A stretch of DNA of 64,000 nucleotides from Myrica gale. Lineage: Eukaryota; Streptophyta; Magnoliopsida; Fagales; Myricaceae. The stretch lies in NCBI GenBank assembly GCA_963930655.1, contig OZ005611.1:17905001-17969000 (forward strand). Reading direction: 5' to 3'. The translations under genes were made by a program, and so were the position numbers. Position 1 is the first letter of the stretch, and the number at the start of each line of letters is the position of its first letter. The notes under the pieces are model-generated. The model had not been told where the DNA came from. It saw only the letters and a list, made by a program, of their open reading frames with translations, and did not search any database. Positions 33,367 through 43,793 of the stretch are shown here, piece by piece.

Positions 33367-33564
33367 TTTTAACTTTGATGAATCAACATTTTATTCAACT
33401 TGTAATTGAATAATACAAGCAGCCTATTTATACAAGAATAACAGAGTGTTGCGGTAATAACAGAGCAACTAATGCTAACAGAATGAAACTAACTATATAA
33501 CTAACTAGCTGATTGAATAACAGAAATAACAGCTTTGACGTAACGACTTCTGCTATATCTAAAA
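33367..33564 (-). repeat. Copia-3 5' LTR
   Basis: Nearly identical to 28556-28751. A minus-strand TATA-like box tataaatagg lies at about 33423-33432. It is bounded by the primer-binding site on one side and target duplication GGTTG on the other. Confidence 0.85.
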
Positions 33565-33569
33565 GGTTG

Positions 33570-34635
33570 TTAGATAATGTTTTTAAAATGCCAAAAAGGA
33601 AGAGGACGGAGAGAATGTTTAATTCGGCAATGAGGTTTATAATTTAGTTTTCAATTGGATGACGCAATATGGTGCACAGCTTAAATCATGGTTCAACGGG
33701 ATTGAATTTGAAAATTTAGCTTGGGACATATTTTAAGGACTCTAACATCGAAATAAGTTGCCGTATTATGTAGATTCTATCTTCTTTTTTTCTTGGTCAG
33801 TCTATTTCGTAACTCTTGATGAGGATATATATATATATATATAAATAACTACGATGATAATAGGTTTCTCTTTTCTGTGGTGTTATAAGATCTTCCATTG
33901 CATATAAATTAAGCTATCATGCAGATGGGCTTCCGAGATTTCCCTCGCTATTTAAAAAATATATATTTTTTTCTTTTAATTAGAGAAGAATCACTGAAAG
34001 TCTTTCATGCACGCAGATTCGCTTGTACGACGAGATTAATGACAATCGTGTTTAGAACAATCAAATTAGACGGAAACAAAAACCGTCCCCGTGATTTTGC
34101 TGATCAAAGACTCTCTTTTTTAAGTGGGACCGGATAAATAATTTCCGCTAAATGTTTTTTTATTATCATGAATCCATGATTTAGGACTATGTCAATGTAC
34201 GTTATGGCAGAATACTTGTCTTGATATTATAATTTAGTTAATAACACTCTTTAACACTTTATATTTTAACCAATTATTTTTGTTACATGGTAATCATCAA
34301 CTATATATTTCAAATATTTTGTATTCTCACTTAAAATTTTCTGACAAAATAATTTTTTGACGTTTGAAATGATAATTTTATAATGATGATTTTATAAGTG
34401 TAAAATTATAATTTTAAGAATATAAAAAAATAATTTCCTTCCAAATTGATGTCAAATTATAATAAAAATGTAAAATGTAAAATGTCTTACCTCAATAATT
34501 GATGAATAATTGATTAGTGTAATATAATAAAAAGATAAAAGGTAAAGAATCCAAAATTATAGTGTGTAAATTATATTTATCTTAAAAATAAAACAGAGTA
34601 AAAGTTTCCATTGTACGAGATTCGTAATTCCTAGG
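33570..34635. other. AT-rich DNA, nothing recognised
   Basis: Contains an (AT)n run near 33828-33843. A 72-codon frame at 33919-34137 has no recognisable domain. Confidence 0.4.
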
Positions 34636-34920
34636 TGTTAGGACGGGTTCATCAAGAAGAGGCTGTCATCGCCGCGTTATGGTCTCGCAATCGTCGTTGT
34701 CAGACAATCCAGAAGCGGTCGGGGTTTTCCGTTTACGGTTAGGCAAAACATCCAACTTATGTACGACTTTTCAACAATTTAGAAAGAAAAAAAAAGTACG
34801 ACTGTTTCAATAATGTGATGCCCGCTCGCGTTACCAATAATCCTATTATATGTGATAACCATCATCAGCGCCGTACACGTCATATCGATATTTCGATGAC
34901 CGATTCACTCTTAGCACTTA
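34636..34920 (+). repeat. Diverged repeat, partner of 26464-26730
   Basis: Shares the block at 34637-34661 and at least two later short blocks with 26464-26730 in the same order. It may be an ancient duplication or a low-copy element with unknown ends. Confidence 0.5.
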
Positions 34921-35449
34921 GGTCCTCTACTACGGCACGTACTAGTACTACGACAATTGGCTGAGACACGTCACAGAAGTAAACAAAATAATTAAGAAAC
35001 TACTCACATATAATTAAGATCGAAATTTATAGAACTATTTGAAATTAATATATATTTCCAGAAATTGAATCATATATATATATTTTTTTGAACAACATCT
35101 TTGTGTGAGTCGGCAGGTTGATTTAGCAGCCCTTTGACGCTCTCTCTCTGTGGAAGAAAGAAAAAGCAAGCAAAGATGACTTGCCTTGTCCCTTTCCGCG
35201 TCTCAAGACTCAAGTCGTGCTCTGTTTCGTTTTCGTCTATTGCATTTAACGAAGATTCCTGCAGTGTCGAATGGCAATATGAACTTAGAAAAAAAAAACA
35301 AAAACAGAATGGCAATATGACATGTTCAAAGCCCACAACTCACTTCACTGTTTGATTTAAAGTTTAATTACTAAAGTGCTTATGATATTAACTCTTAACA
35401 AATAAATATTCGAGTAGAATTTTAAACTAAATGGCCTTTGTAGTCAATT

Positions 35450-35481
<32 letters not shown>

Positions 35482-36245
35482 TGTCCACTTAAAATTACAT
35501 GACTAATCAGAAGATCAATATAAATTAATGATCGATATATTTATTTTTAGCGTCGGATAACCTATTTCTTAATTAGTGGGATTAATTTTTGATGAACAAA
35601 ATAATTTTTATGTCTAAAAAATAGATGACATGAACCATTTCATTCAAAGTTGTACCTTATAATTAATTTGTTAAAATTTAATTCCACACTAAACTGTGTA
35701 AGTAATTATACCGGTGCCATGGTTACTAAACAAGTAGCTTTGTTAGCTTCAAATAAATTTTAAAATTTTTATTAAGAATATCTTTTTGGTCGTACACAAA
35801 TTCGTTTACCAAGGTGACAAAAGAAGAAAAAATGGTGTCTGTATTTTACGAGTTTCAGGAAACAGAGTATATGATGCAGAGAGATAGAATAGGAGTTTGA
35901 GATTCCGTACATTACAAACAACAGAGCTGCACAATCTACAACCTGATTGAAATTATGTTATTGAAATGAAAAGAGATACAAAACGGATAGGGAGAGCCGG
36001 AGAGGCCCTCTTTGAAACAATGCTTACTACAAACAAAAAAGCAAAGAATCTGAAATCTCCTCCTTGCTCTCTTTGGTTTCGGGTAAGCAGCAACACCAAA
36101 ACTCGAGAAAGGGGATTGAAGTAAATGAAGGAAGCGGGAAACACCCTGTTTGAGATTCTGCATATTCCAACACAAAACAGCTACGGGACTTGTCCAGAAC
36201 AACGATGACACAGCTACAGAATTTGGAATCTCCTTGTTTTTTTTT
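34921..36245. other. AT-rich DNA, nothing secure
   Basis: Contains an (AT)n microsatellite at about 35452-35472. Overlapping minus-strand frames at 35936-36275 show no domain and are probably the downstream region of the ORF at 36321-36557. Confidence 0.4.
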
Positions 36246-36250
36246 TGGGC

Positions 36251-36266
36251 GGGGGGGGGGGGGGGG
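36251..36266. repeat. Poly-G tract
   Basis: Sixteen consecutive G bases follow gggc and precede gtgg. Such runs can form G-quadruplexes and are error-prone in sequencing. Confidence 0.9.
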
Positions 36267-36320
36267 TGGAATCAAATGTCAACAGAATGATGAAAAGGAT
36301 GGATGAATCTGAGATGAGAA

Positions 36321-36557
36321 TTAAGAAGGAAAGACGGCGGAAGGGTTGATCGAATCGGAACGCGTCATTCCTTTGGAACATAGGCACGACGCAAAGATAG
36401 TTTTGATTACTTTCTTGAGAACGCGGCCCCGTTTTGGTATCCAGCGAGAGGCCAGATTCGAACCACCATTCCTGGGATCTGCTCCGACATTTCTTCGTGC
36501 TGGTGCCTGTGGTTGCTGTGAGGTTTGACTGAATGAGGAAGCAGCAAAAGAGTCCAT
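36321..36557 (-). CDS. Hypothetical small basic protein, 78 aa
   Basis: ATG at 36555-36557, TAA at 36321-36323. The N-terminal third is Ser/Gln/Pro-rich (MDSFAASSFSQTSQQPQAPA), followed by a basic stretch with ASRWIPKRGRVLKKVIKTIF and then a Cys-containing end. Its GC content is higher than the surrounding DNA, codon use looks plant-like and there is no transposon motif. No signal peptide is seen. The leader upstream (36560-36770) is pyrimidine-rich on the minus strand, as in many plant 5' UTRs. I do not recognise the family. It may be a single-exon gene or the first exon of a longer one. Confidence 0.45.
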   Translation of the reverse strand: MDSFAASSFSQTSQQPQAPARRNVGADPRNGGSNLASRWIPKRGRVLKKVIKTIFASCLCSKGMTRSDSINPSAVFPS

Positions 36558-36737
36558 ATGGGGTTGGATTGGCCGTCTAGTTGGCGACAGTTGGATTGAC
36601 CGTGTGTAATAATGTGAGAGAGCGAGAGCCAGAAAGCAGGCGAGAGCTGTGCCATGGAGACTGCCGACGAGGGGGGAAATATAGGGTGCGTGAATACCGC
36701 GTTAGAACGAGTGAGCAACGTGTCGGGGTCTCTCCGT

Positions 36738-36746
36738 TATAAAAGG
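36738..36746 (+). promoter_or_regulatory. TATA-like box on the plus strand
   Basis: ttataaaagg in a GC-richer setting is a good TATA match, but no plus-strand open frame follows within 300 bp. It could belong to a non-coding transcript or be a chance match. Confidence 0.25.
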
Positions 36747-36904
36747 ACTGACAGAGACCCATTCTAAAACCCACCCAAAAGTCCCTCTATTTTCCCCTAC
36801 GATCCCAATTCTCAATCCCCCAACTCTCACCCTTCTTGTCTCTGTTGGGTTGAAGGAGTCGTGACTTATGTAGAAACACCCGTCATAAAAAGAAAGCGCA
36901 GCTT

Positions 36905-37086
36905 AGACTATCTTTGGGTGGCACAAAATTGTTCTAAATTTTTTTTAACTATCAAATTTTAACAAACTCCAATACCTTTTCAGAAACTCCAATAAATTTT
37001 TACATACTAATAATTTTTCACCAATCTTAAAAATATATAAATTACATCTAACCAACAAAAATGTCTTTGTCCATCCAAACACAGCC
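36905..37086. mobile_element. MITE-like inverted-repeat element
   Basis: The left end (agactatctttgggtggcac) and right end (..tttgtccatccaaacacagcc, read in reverse) are loosely complementary around an AT-rich core. The same GGCTGTGTTTG-type end occurs at 40682-40871. Its ends are approximate. Confidence 0.4.
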
Positions 37087-37363
37087 TTAAGGGTCCATAG
37101 ATTCTCACACTTTGACTCGGCTGCTGTGGGCCCACGCTCACGGTAGTCTTCACTTGGACAACCAGAAGCGAATTCCAAATCGCAGTTTGAAAAGGTCAGA
37201 GCGTCAAGTGGTAGTTTCCTGATCTGGCGTGTGTTGATTTGTTAATTCCTTTTTGGGCAGGTGCTTTTGATCCCACGAAAATGCTCATATTGTATCGTTT
37301 CGGAATTGCAAGTTGGCAACCCTGACAGGTGCTGACACTATTCACTAGTTTTTATCCACCACC

Positions 37364-37677
37364 CAGTGGCGGAACAAGGACTCTAAGTTGAGGCGGGGGC
37401 AAATCTTAAGGCGAAATGACATCTCAAAATATTTTCCTACGCAAGATAAAAAGTGTCTTAAAGTAAGTTAAAATATTGAAAATTAAAGACTAAAAACATT
37501 AAAAATATTGAAATATACTTACAGTACTATTTTCTGAGACTGTGAGGTGACAATTGCATCATACAAGCAATTACATGTATAAAAAATCAAAAATCAAAAA
37601 TCAAAACAAAAATTCTTTAATTTTGCAGGACAAAGGGGGGCAGCCACCCCGAGCGCCCCCCAGTGGATCCGCCACTG
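37364..37677. mobile_element. CAGTGGCGGA-family MITE, 314 bp
   Basis: Termini are CAGTGGCGGA (37364-37373) and TCCGCCACTG (37668-37677), exact inverse complements. A G-rich block follows the left end and a C-rich block precedes the right end. The interior (aaggcgaaatga .. aaaaagtgtc .. tgagactg..gtg) matches the copy starting at 40051. No clear target duplication is seen. Confidence 0.7.
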
Positions 37678-37689
37678 GGAAGAAGCTTG

Positions 37690-39300
37690 GTCAACTAACT
37701 TCTCTATTATCCTATGGATTCGGTTTAAAGGTGGATTTACATACTGCTTATGTTAGACTTCTTCAGAACCATCAGAATTGTCATTTAGAACTTTACCATT
37801 CTTTGCTCTAGAAAGAAGATAAATTCAAATGAGTGCATCATCAAGTACAACTAAAATCAAAGCAAAAACACCTCAAATTAAATAGGCAAGGAGCCAAGGA
37901 CAAATTACTGATGCTACACAAAGATATGGGCGTTAGTCCAAGTTTAACATTCCCATCATATACACTTTCTGATACTCTATTTGTCAGATTTGATTCAAGA
38001 ATATCACCTGACTTGGAAAATAAAAAAGTTCAATAGATTCAATAATCAGATGTAATATCTAAGACTCTAAAACTGCTCTACTACAAAGAGAAAAGTTTAA
38101 ACAGAACTTGGCCATCTCTACTATCCTACAGAGAAAAGATTCCTCCTCATCCAGCAGTGACTGCAAAAAGTGACCAAACAAAGAAGCTTAAGCCTGCTTT
38201 GCAATGATATCCTGTCACTTATCTGTCAAACTGAGCAATTCTACACATGGCCAAGAATTTATCCAAAAAATATATCCCTGTCCATCCTGCAAGATCCTAC
38301 AAAAGGTATGAAACTAGATATGTGAGTAAAGAGGTCAAATCATAGTTAGCAGATACACTTCTCTAAATGCGATGTTAAATTTCTCTGAAAATGCTATATT
38401 AGATTACGAGGCAAATCCCAGAATTGAACTTTGAACTTTTTGTACCCTCTCCTAACTTAATAGCACAATGAGAAGCCAACTCATCGAAAAGCTGTAGTGA
38501 CCATGGAGGGAACTAAAAGGAACGTATCTAGTTTGTGAAAATTATGAAACTTCTCTATAGGTAAAAGTTCCACAACTAGAAAAACCAGGAAGTAATCATC
38601 AGCAAGAGCATCAAATACCTTGCAGTTTATTCAATTCAAAGGGTTTATTTGTCTGGATGACAGATTATCTACAAAGCACAACACTTGATATTTCAGACCA
38701 CACCACCAAATAGAGAGAGAGAGAGAGAGAGAGAACATATTTACCTCTCCATCACTAGATTGTTTGCAACCATCTATTATTTACACAAGTATTAAGTCAA
38801 GCACCAACAGCTGCTAACTCTTTTATACGCAGTAAGACTTTCCTATCCCAAACTTTCATGTCACCCAATCCCAATCACAATTATTCCACGATAAATAATG
38901 TTTACTCTCCAAGTAGAATGTTCTGTAACATTTTCCTTCCTTAATAAACAGTTAAGCGAGATCCAAATCTGTCACAATTAGTACTACTTCAATTTCACCA
39001 TGGATGATGTGACTTCATTCAGAACTATTCCAAAATAGGTGAAAGTTTCTGAAGTTGAAAGCTTTTATCCATTTAATTTCCTGTATGACCATTGAATTTG
39101 AATCCACTGGGCAAGTAAAATTTTCATTCTAATTTCAAAACCAACAGCAGCCCCCCCCCATTTGGGGTTACCGGCAATCCCTTGCCATAAGTTTGACTGA
39201 ACGCGCTTAATGTAAGAAGCATCGGTATAGCTCCACAAAACCAACTGTTGTTTTAATTCCATGAAACTCCATCGATCTAGCCTAGGAACAAACGGCATAC
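37690..39300. other. Non-coding stretch with one microsatellite
   Basis: A (GA)n run lies at 38712-38734. No protein-like frame was seen. The DNA could be intronic to the candidate minus-strand transcript whose first exon is proposed at 39305-39600. Confidence 0.35.
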
Positions 39301-39304
39301 GACA

Positions 39305-39600
39305 TACCTGCACCTGGAGGTAGTCGTGCGTCGACAGAGAGACGAGAGTTCCGGTGGACCGGAATTGCTGGCCTGTGGGCGGCACCTGAGAAGTGAGAGC
39401 AAATGGAGAGGCGGAGTCCCGGAGGGCCAGAGACGATATGCGAGTCAGTGAGTGCGAGAGGGTTGGGCGGCGTTGGCAGGCGGGCGCTGGGCGGGGCAAT
39501 GAGACACTGAGAGAGAGCCCGGAGGCGTGAGTGCTGAGGGAGGGGCAGAGTCCGGAGAGATCGCGAGTGAGAGAAGGCCGGAGTGTTTCGTTTGATTTTT
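39305..39600 (-). other. Candidate 5' exon or UTR of a minus-strand gene
   Basis: On the minus strand this is a CT-rich, GC-richer leader of about 290 nt ending CCAGGTGCAG followed by GTATGT, a good donor site. It lacks a long ATG-started frame. The 144-codon frame at 39065-39499 runs through the proposed donor and is not protein-like beyond it. No partner exon was identified. Confidence 0.25.
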
Positions 39601-39639
39601 TTTAAAAATCAATCGATGTGGAACTGGGCTAGCAGCTGG

Positions 39640-39825
39640 GCCAGTGGGGGCAGGCCTGGGCGGCTGGGCCACCCGCCCCCACTGGCCCTGGAAGCAGGCC
39701 TGGGCGGCTGGGCCAGTTGGGGTAGGCCTGCTTCAAAAAAATAAAAAAACAAAAAAAAAACAATGGATTTTTGGGAGCCAGCCACCGGCACCCCCTGGCT
39801 CCGCCTCTGCCACCACCCAGCCAAG
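39640..39825. repeat. GC-rich tandem repeat and CAGTGGCGGA-family end
   Basis: gcaggcctgggcggctgggcc occurs twice (about 39651 and 39693) with gggccagt spacers. At 39770-39825 the minus strand reads GGCAGAGGCGGAGCCAGGGGG, close to the CAGTGGCGGA family ends nearby, after a poly-A/poly-T stretch. Confidence 0.45.
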
Positions 39826-40050
39826 ACAACTTTCGAGAGAGTTGATACGTAATATAAGAAAACAATTGTAATTTGTTTCCCGTGTGAACAGAGCTCTTGT
39901 GCGTTCTTATTTTGTCAATTCGCATGGTTCGTGTTCATACTATGACAGAAGCTCACTAGGCCTCTTCCCTCCCCCAAATCAGAGATAGGCAGGTAAGGAG
40001 AGACAGCTGTGTGTAAGGCTGAGACGAGAGGCAAAACTATAGAGTATATA

Positions 40051-40245
40051 CAGTGGCGGATCCAGATCCAATTTGAAGGGGGGCGAACACATAAGGCGAA
40101 ATGATAAATTTTTTTTCCTATGTAATGTAAAAAGTGTCCTAGAATTAAAATATCAAAAATTAAGGATTTAAAAACATTAAAAATTTTAAAACACATGTAC
40201 GTACTATTTGCTGAGACTCAATGTGCAATTGGATCATAATGATTT
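40051..40245 (+). mobile_element. CAGTGGCGGA-family element, left part
   Basis: CAGTGGCGGATCCAG at 40051 and the following about 190 bp match the interior of 37364-37677 (aaggcgaaatga, aaaaagtgtcct, tgagactcaatgtg, caattggatcat). The right terminus is missing, replaced by an (AT)n run near 40254-40271. Confidence 0.55.
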
Positions 40246-40681
40246 GCATCTTTTATATATATATATATATAAGAAAATGATAGTTTGAGCAGTAAGAACT
40301 CCACGGAAATTCAAGGGAATATATGTTGTATATATTTGTCACAAAGCGTCCAAGGCATATCTCAATGAGTTTCATTCCAATTTTTTAGGTGACAATGAGG
40401 AGAAACTCAGCTGGACAGGTACACTATAATGAAATCTATCTAACAAACTAGTAAATGTCATGTCATGCAGCCACCAAGACACATATGAAGTAAATCTAAT
40501 TTTATGGTAGGAATTACCTCAAATAATTATTTACATCCGGAATTTTAAATTAAGACTTTAAAAGGAGTACATTCCTAAATCCCATGTCATTACCACCCAA
40601 ACTAACCCGTTAAAAGTTAAAAAAAATGTGGGAAGTTAAAAAAGAGATTTCAAGTGGGTTAACCTTTCTCACATTTACTAC

Positions 40682-40871
40682 GGCTGTGTTTGAGAAGTAA
40701 AATTTTAGGTATTGAGGTTGATGAAAAAGTTAGGAGAGAGAATGAAAAAGTTAATAAAAAAGTATAAAAGTTGATATAAAGTGAAAAAATGTATGAAAAA
40801 GTGAAGAGAGAGAGTATTTTATAATGATGATAAAATTTTAGGGTGTTAAAATTTTGTTATGCAAACAGAGC
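40682..40871. mobile_element. MITE with GGCTGTGTTTG termini
   Basis: The left end ggctgtgtttgagaagtaaaa and right end ..aaaattttgttatgcaaacagagc are imperfect inverse complements. The interior is rich in gaaaaagt/gagagag motifs, as in 14195-14386 and 20626-20785. The target duplication is not clear. Confidence 0.5.
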
Positions 40872-40996
40872 TTACGAACAGCCCCACGTTTTGGAAGTCG
40901 CGCCTAAGCCTTGTGAGTTTTCTTTCTTCCAAAGGGGCCAAAGAGACTTGGTGACCAAGGAACGTGCCCTTTACATATTCAGTTCATAAATAGAGG

Positions 40997-41917
40997 TAGG
41001 GCTGCTCAGTGCCACCGAAAAATTCCTGTGGTACCGGCACCAGTACCTGTACCGGGTTGTCGGATCCAGTTTCACCGGTGCCGGTGCCGGTTGAGGATTT
41101 TGTCAAAAACCTTGAAATATTCCTGGTTCCCGAGTTACCTGGGACACAGGGTTATAAAACGTGTTTTGAGTTTTTAACCCCCCCACCCTAGCCCCCTCCC
41201 GGCCTCTCGGACTCCCACATAATCCTTTTTCCCCCCGGCCCCTCCCCCTGGACCTCTGGTCCCCAGGCCCCATTTTGCATGTTTTTCCCCCGGCCCCACT
41301 CCCACCCCCCGGGCTCCAGCGCGAAGCCCATATTTCCTCCCTTTGGGCTCTGGCCGTTTTTTTTGTCCAATCAAATTGCACGTTTAAGATTTGCTATTGC
41401 ATTTCGAATAATGTTAATCCGTAGTAAAACGAAATTAACCCTTAAAAAGCATTTAATATTGGAAAGCTAGTCTAGCCGTAATCATATTAACCCCACCAAC
41501 AATTTTATCCAGGATCCTAATTTTGATTGTAGGAGTTACCCATCTTTATGATATTCTTACAGTTATGTCTTGATTACTTTGGACTTTAAATTCTCATCTT
41601 ATCTTTTAAGATGATCTTTAATTTTATTGATTTTGGAATTTAGATTTCATTATTTTAGATTTTATTGATATGTGATTAATGGACCAAAAGAAAAAAGAAA
41701 AAAAAATACATTGGGCCAAGTGCGTAAAATGCTAAAAAATAGTCCAATATGAATGTAGGATAACCGAAAACCGCAACCACTACACAGCCACCGCTAAGGG
41801 CTGGTTTTTGCCCTTAAAGATGCAGGTGTAAGTGACAATTATTTAAAAACCGGCGTACCAAGTGTAGGTGCTGGTTTTGGCCAAAAGCGGCACCTACAAC
41901 GGGGTTGAGCAGCCCTA
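40997..41917. mobile_element. hAT-type element, 921 bp, with 8-bp target duplication
   Basis: The terminal repeat TAGGGCTGCTCA (40997-41008) is perfectly inverted at 41906-41917. It is flanked by identical AATAGAGG at 40989-40996 and 41918-41925. An 8-bp duplication and TAGGG-type termini define the hAT superfamily. Near the ends are GC-rich motifs (accggtgccggtgccgg; ctggttttggc). The interior has a C-rich tract of about 180 bp (41175-41325) and no transposase frame, so it is non-autonomous. Confidence 0.9.
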
Positions 41918-42419
41918 AATAGAGGATCAACCCCAACTCTCAAGAAAAGCAATCTTGTTTGAACAACAAATGTGAAGAATTTTTTTTTTCTTCTCTAATG
42001 TCTTCAGAGTACAAATAATCTTTTACAAGTATCTTTGAACCATAGATTGGATATTGGAGGTATGTGCAAAATAAGCTTTTAAACCTTATGACTTATAAGT
42101 TATAATCCTATAAATTGTGTTCACCGAAAGCTTTTGGCTCATATTATGGGAAGATATAATCCAAATTTGGCCAAAAAAAATATGTGATGTGCACATTGAA
42201 GCATATTGGTAGTAAAATATATATATATATATATATTGGTATTGGCTACATGTGCCAACCCCTCTGGGAGACAATAGCTAGATCGTCTCTACTCCAGTTG
42301 AAAGGGAGAGAAAAAGCACAACTATGTACTTAAGGAGGAGGATGCCTACAATAAGAAGTATCCAATTTAAAATTTATTATAATCGACCTATTAAATGAAT
42401 GTTTAATGTTAAAGACTCA

Positions 42420-42428
42420 AAAATTCAA
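42420..42428. repeat. MULE target duplication, left copy
   Basis: AAAATTCAA here and AAAATTTAA at 47192-47200 match at 8 of 9 positions, the length made by Mutator transposition. Confidence 0.75.
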
Positions 42429-42775
42429 GGGCAAATTAAAAATACCCCCTCAACAATCGCCCATGTCTCATTTACCCCCCTAAACTATAACTCATTGCAA
42501 CTCGCCCCCCTTAACTCTGTATTTGTTGCGATTTCATCCCCCGAACGATTTTGATGGTTAAATTGAACGGAATCCGTCCCATGTGCCTCTCACGTGACCA
42601 TCTCCACTCATTAAAAGACCGGTATACCCTTCTTAATATTAAAAGACTGTAATGCCCCTCTAATTAAAAAAACAGACACACACACACGCAGAATGTCGTC
42701 TTGCCGCAAGTCTTGCAGTTTTTGGTCATCTCCTCCTTTTTCATTCAACCTTCAAAATTTCATTTTCAGGTCAAT
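42429..42775 (+). repeat. MULE left terminal inverted repeat
   Basis: Complementary to 46840-47191 with scattered differences; similarity fades beyond the rttgcac block. Contains an (AC)n run at 42671-42684. Confidence 0.85.
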
Positions 42776-43793
42776 CCAAGTTGCACTAAGAACTCATGCG
42801 AAGAATTTTCGGGTCAAAATTTCAATGACGAAAAATTTGTTGTGATCTTGGGCGATTGAGATGATTACCCTTCTTTTTTCAGGTCTACATGAGACGAAGT
42901 CATGAATTGGTGAACTGGTCAATATCTCTCCCTGCTTTTTTCTGCTCCTTGCTGTGTTTCTCCAACTTTCATTCGTTATCTTCAACTCAGGTGGTATGTT
43001 CACTATTGGACCCTCAACATTTGCTATTTCAATGTACATATTATGATGCCAAACGCTTTTAACCTAACAATCCCAAGCTTCAATGATATTATAACGAGTT
43101 GGACTTTTCTTAAAAATAGTTGTATGACAAATCATGCCTTGTGTTGTTATGTTGTTAACTGAAACCACAACTTATACTTGGACAAAAAAAACTGAAACCA
43201 AACATGTGATGACCTTAAAAAGCCCTTCTTCTATTGTACTCAGAGCACAACTTGCCAATCACATGGGCCCCTTTTGCAATTTGTCCCATTCTCCCATGTC
43301 TCGTGCCAACTACATATTCAAAGGAAAATTACTATTGTATCATTTTGTCAATATTTTAACTTGTTAGTGGAGTTTACTATGCCAGTTCGTCAAAATTTTA
43401 ACTTGTTAGTGGAAATATTTTGACTTGTTGGTGGGGCTTACTTAGTTTAATCCATCACGAATAGGGTGCATAAATATTACGTCCCACTATATTTCTTAGG
43501 TGGGTGTTTCCTGTCCACTTCCTTGAGTGTTCCCCCACCCATTTGATTTAGTACTTTTGTTTGTGTTTGACTTGGAATGTACAAAATATGCTAGCTGGGT
43601 GACTTGGAAAGTACAAAATATATTTTCTCAATTTTCTACTTAATTAATTTGATTGGTGAATAAATAACTAGTTCCAGGAAGTAATAACCTTAGTTATGTA
43701 AGTAATAAATAGTTACAACCCATCATTATGTTTGTACAATGTAAGTAAAGGGAAGCTAAACTATCACATTTAATTGCTGCCAGGTTGAACGAA

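Larger units (their letters stand above)
28556..33564 (-). mobile_element. Copia-3, Copia retrotransposon with unusual LTR ends
   Basis: LTRs of about 196 and 198 bp lie at 28556-28751 and 33367-33564. They differ at roughly three bases plus a 2-bp indel. Target duplications GGTTG lie at 28551-28555 and 33565-33569. The LTRs begin TTTTAAC and end CTAAAA on the plus strand rather than TG..CA, yet the primer-binding site and purine tract abut them exactly. Coding is on the minus strand. The frame is broken at three places. Confidence 0.9.

Noticed and set aside
36738..36746. TATA box as evidence of a plus-strand gene
   Set aside because: No open frame follows; kept only as a low-confidence site.
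39065..39499. 144-codon minus-strand frame read as a gene
   Set aside because: It runs across a strong donor site (GTATGT) at about 39305, has no ATG at its start and shows no domain. The CT-rich first part fits a 5' leader better.
41009..41381. Pro/Gly-rich open frames on both strands
   Set aside because: They are translations of the GC- and C-rich core of the hAT element and have low-complexity reading.
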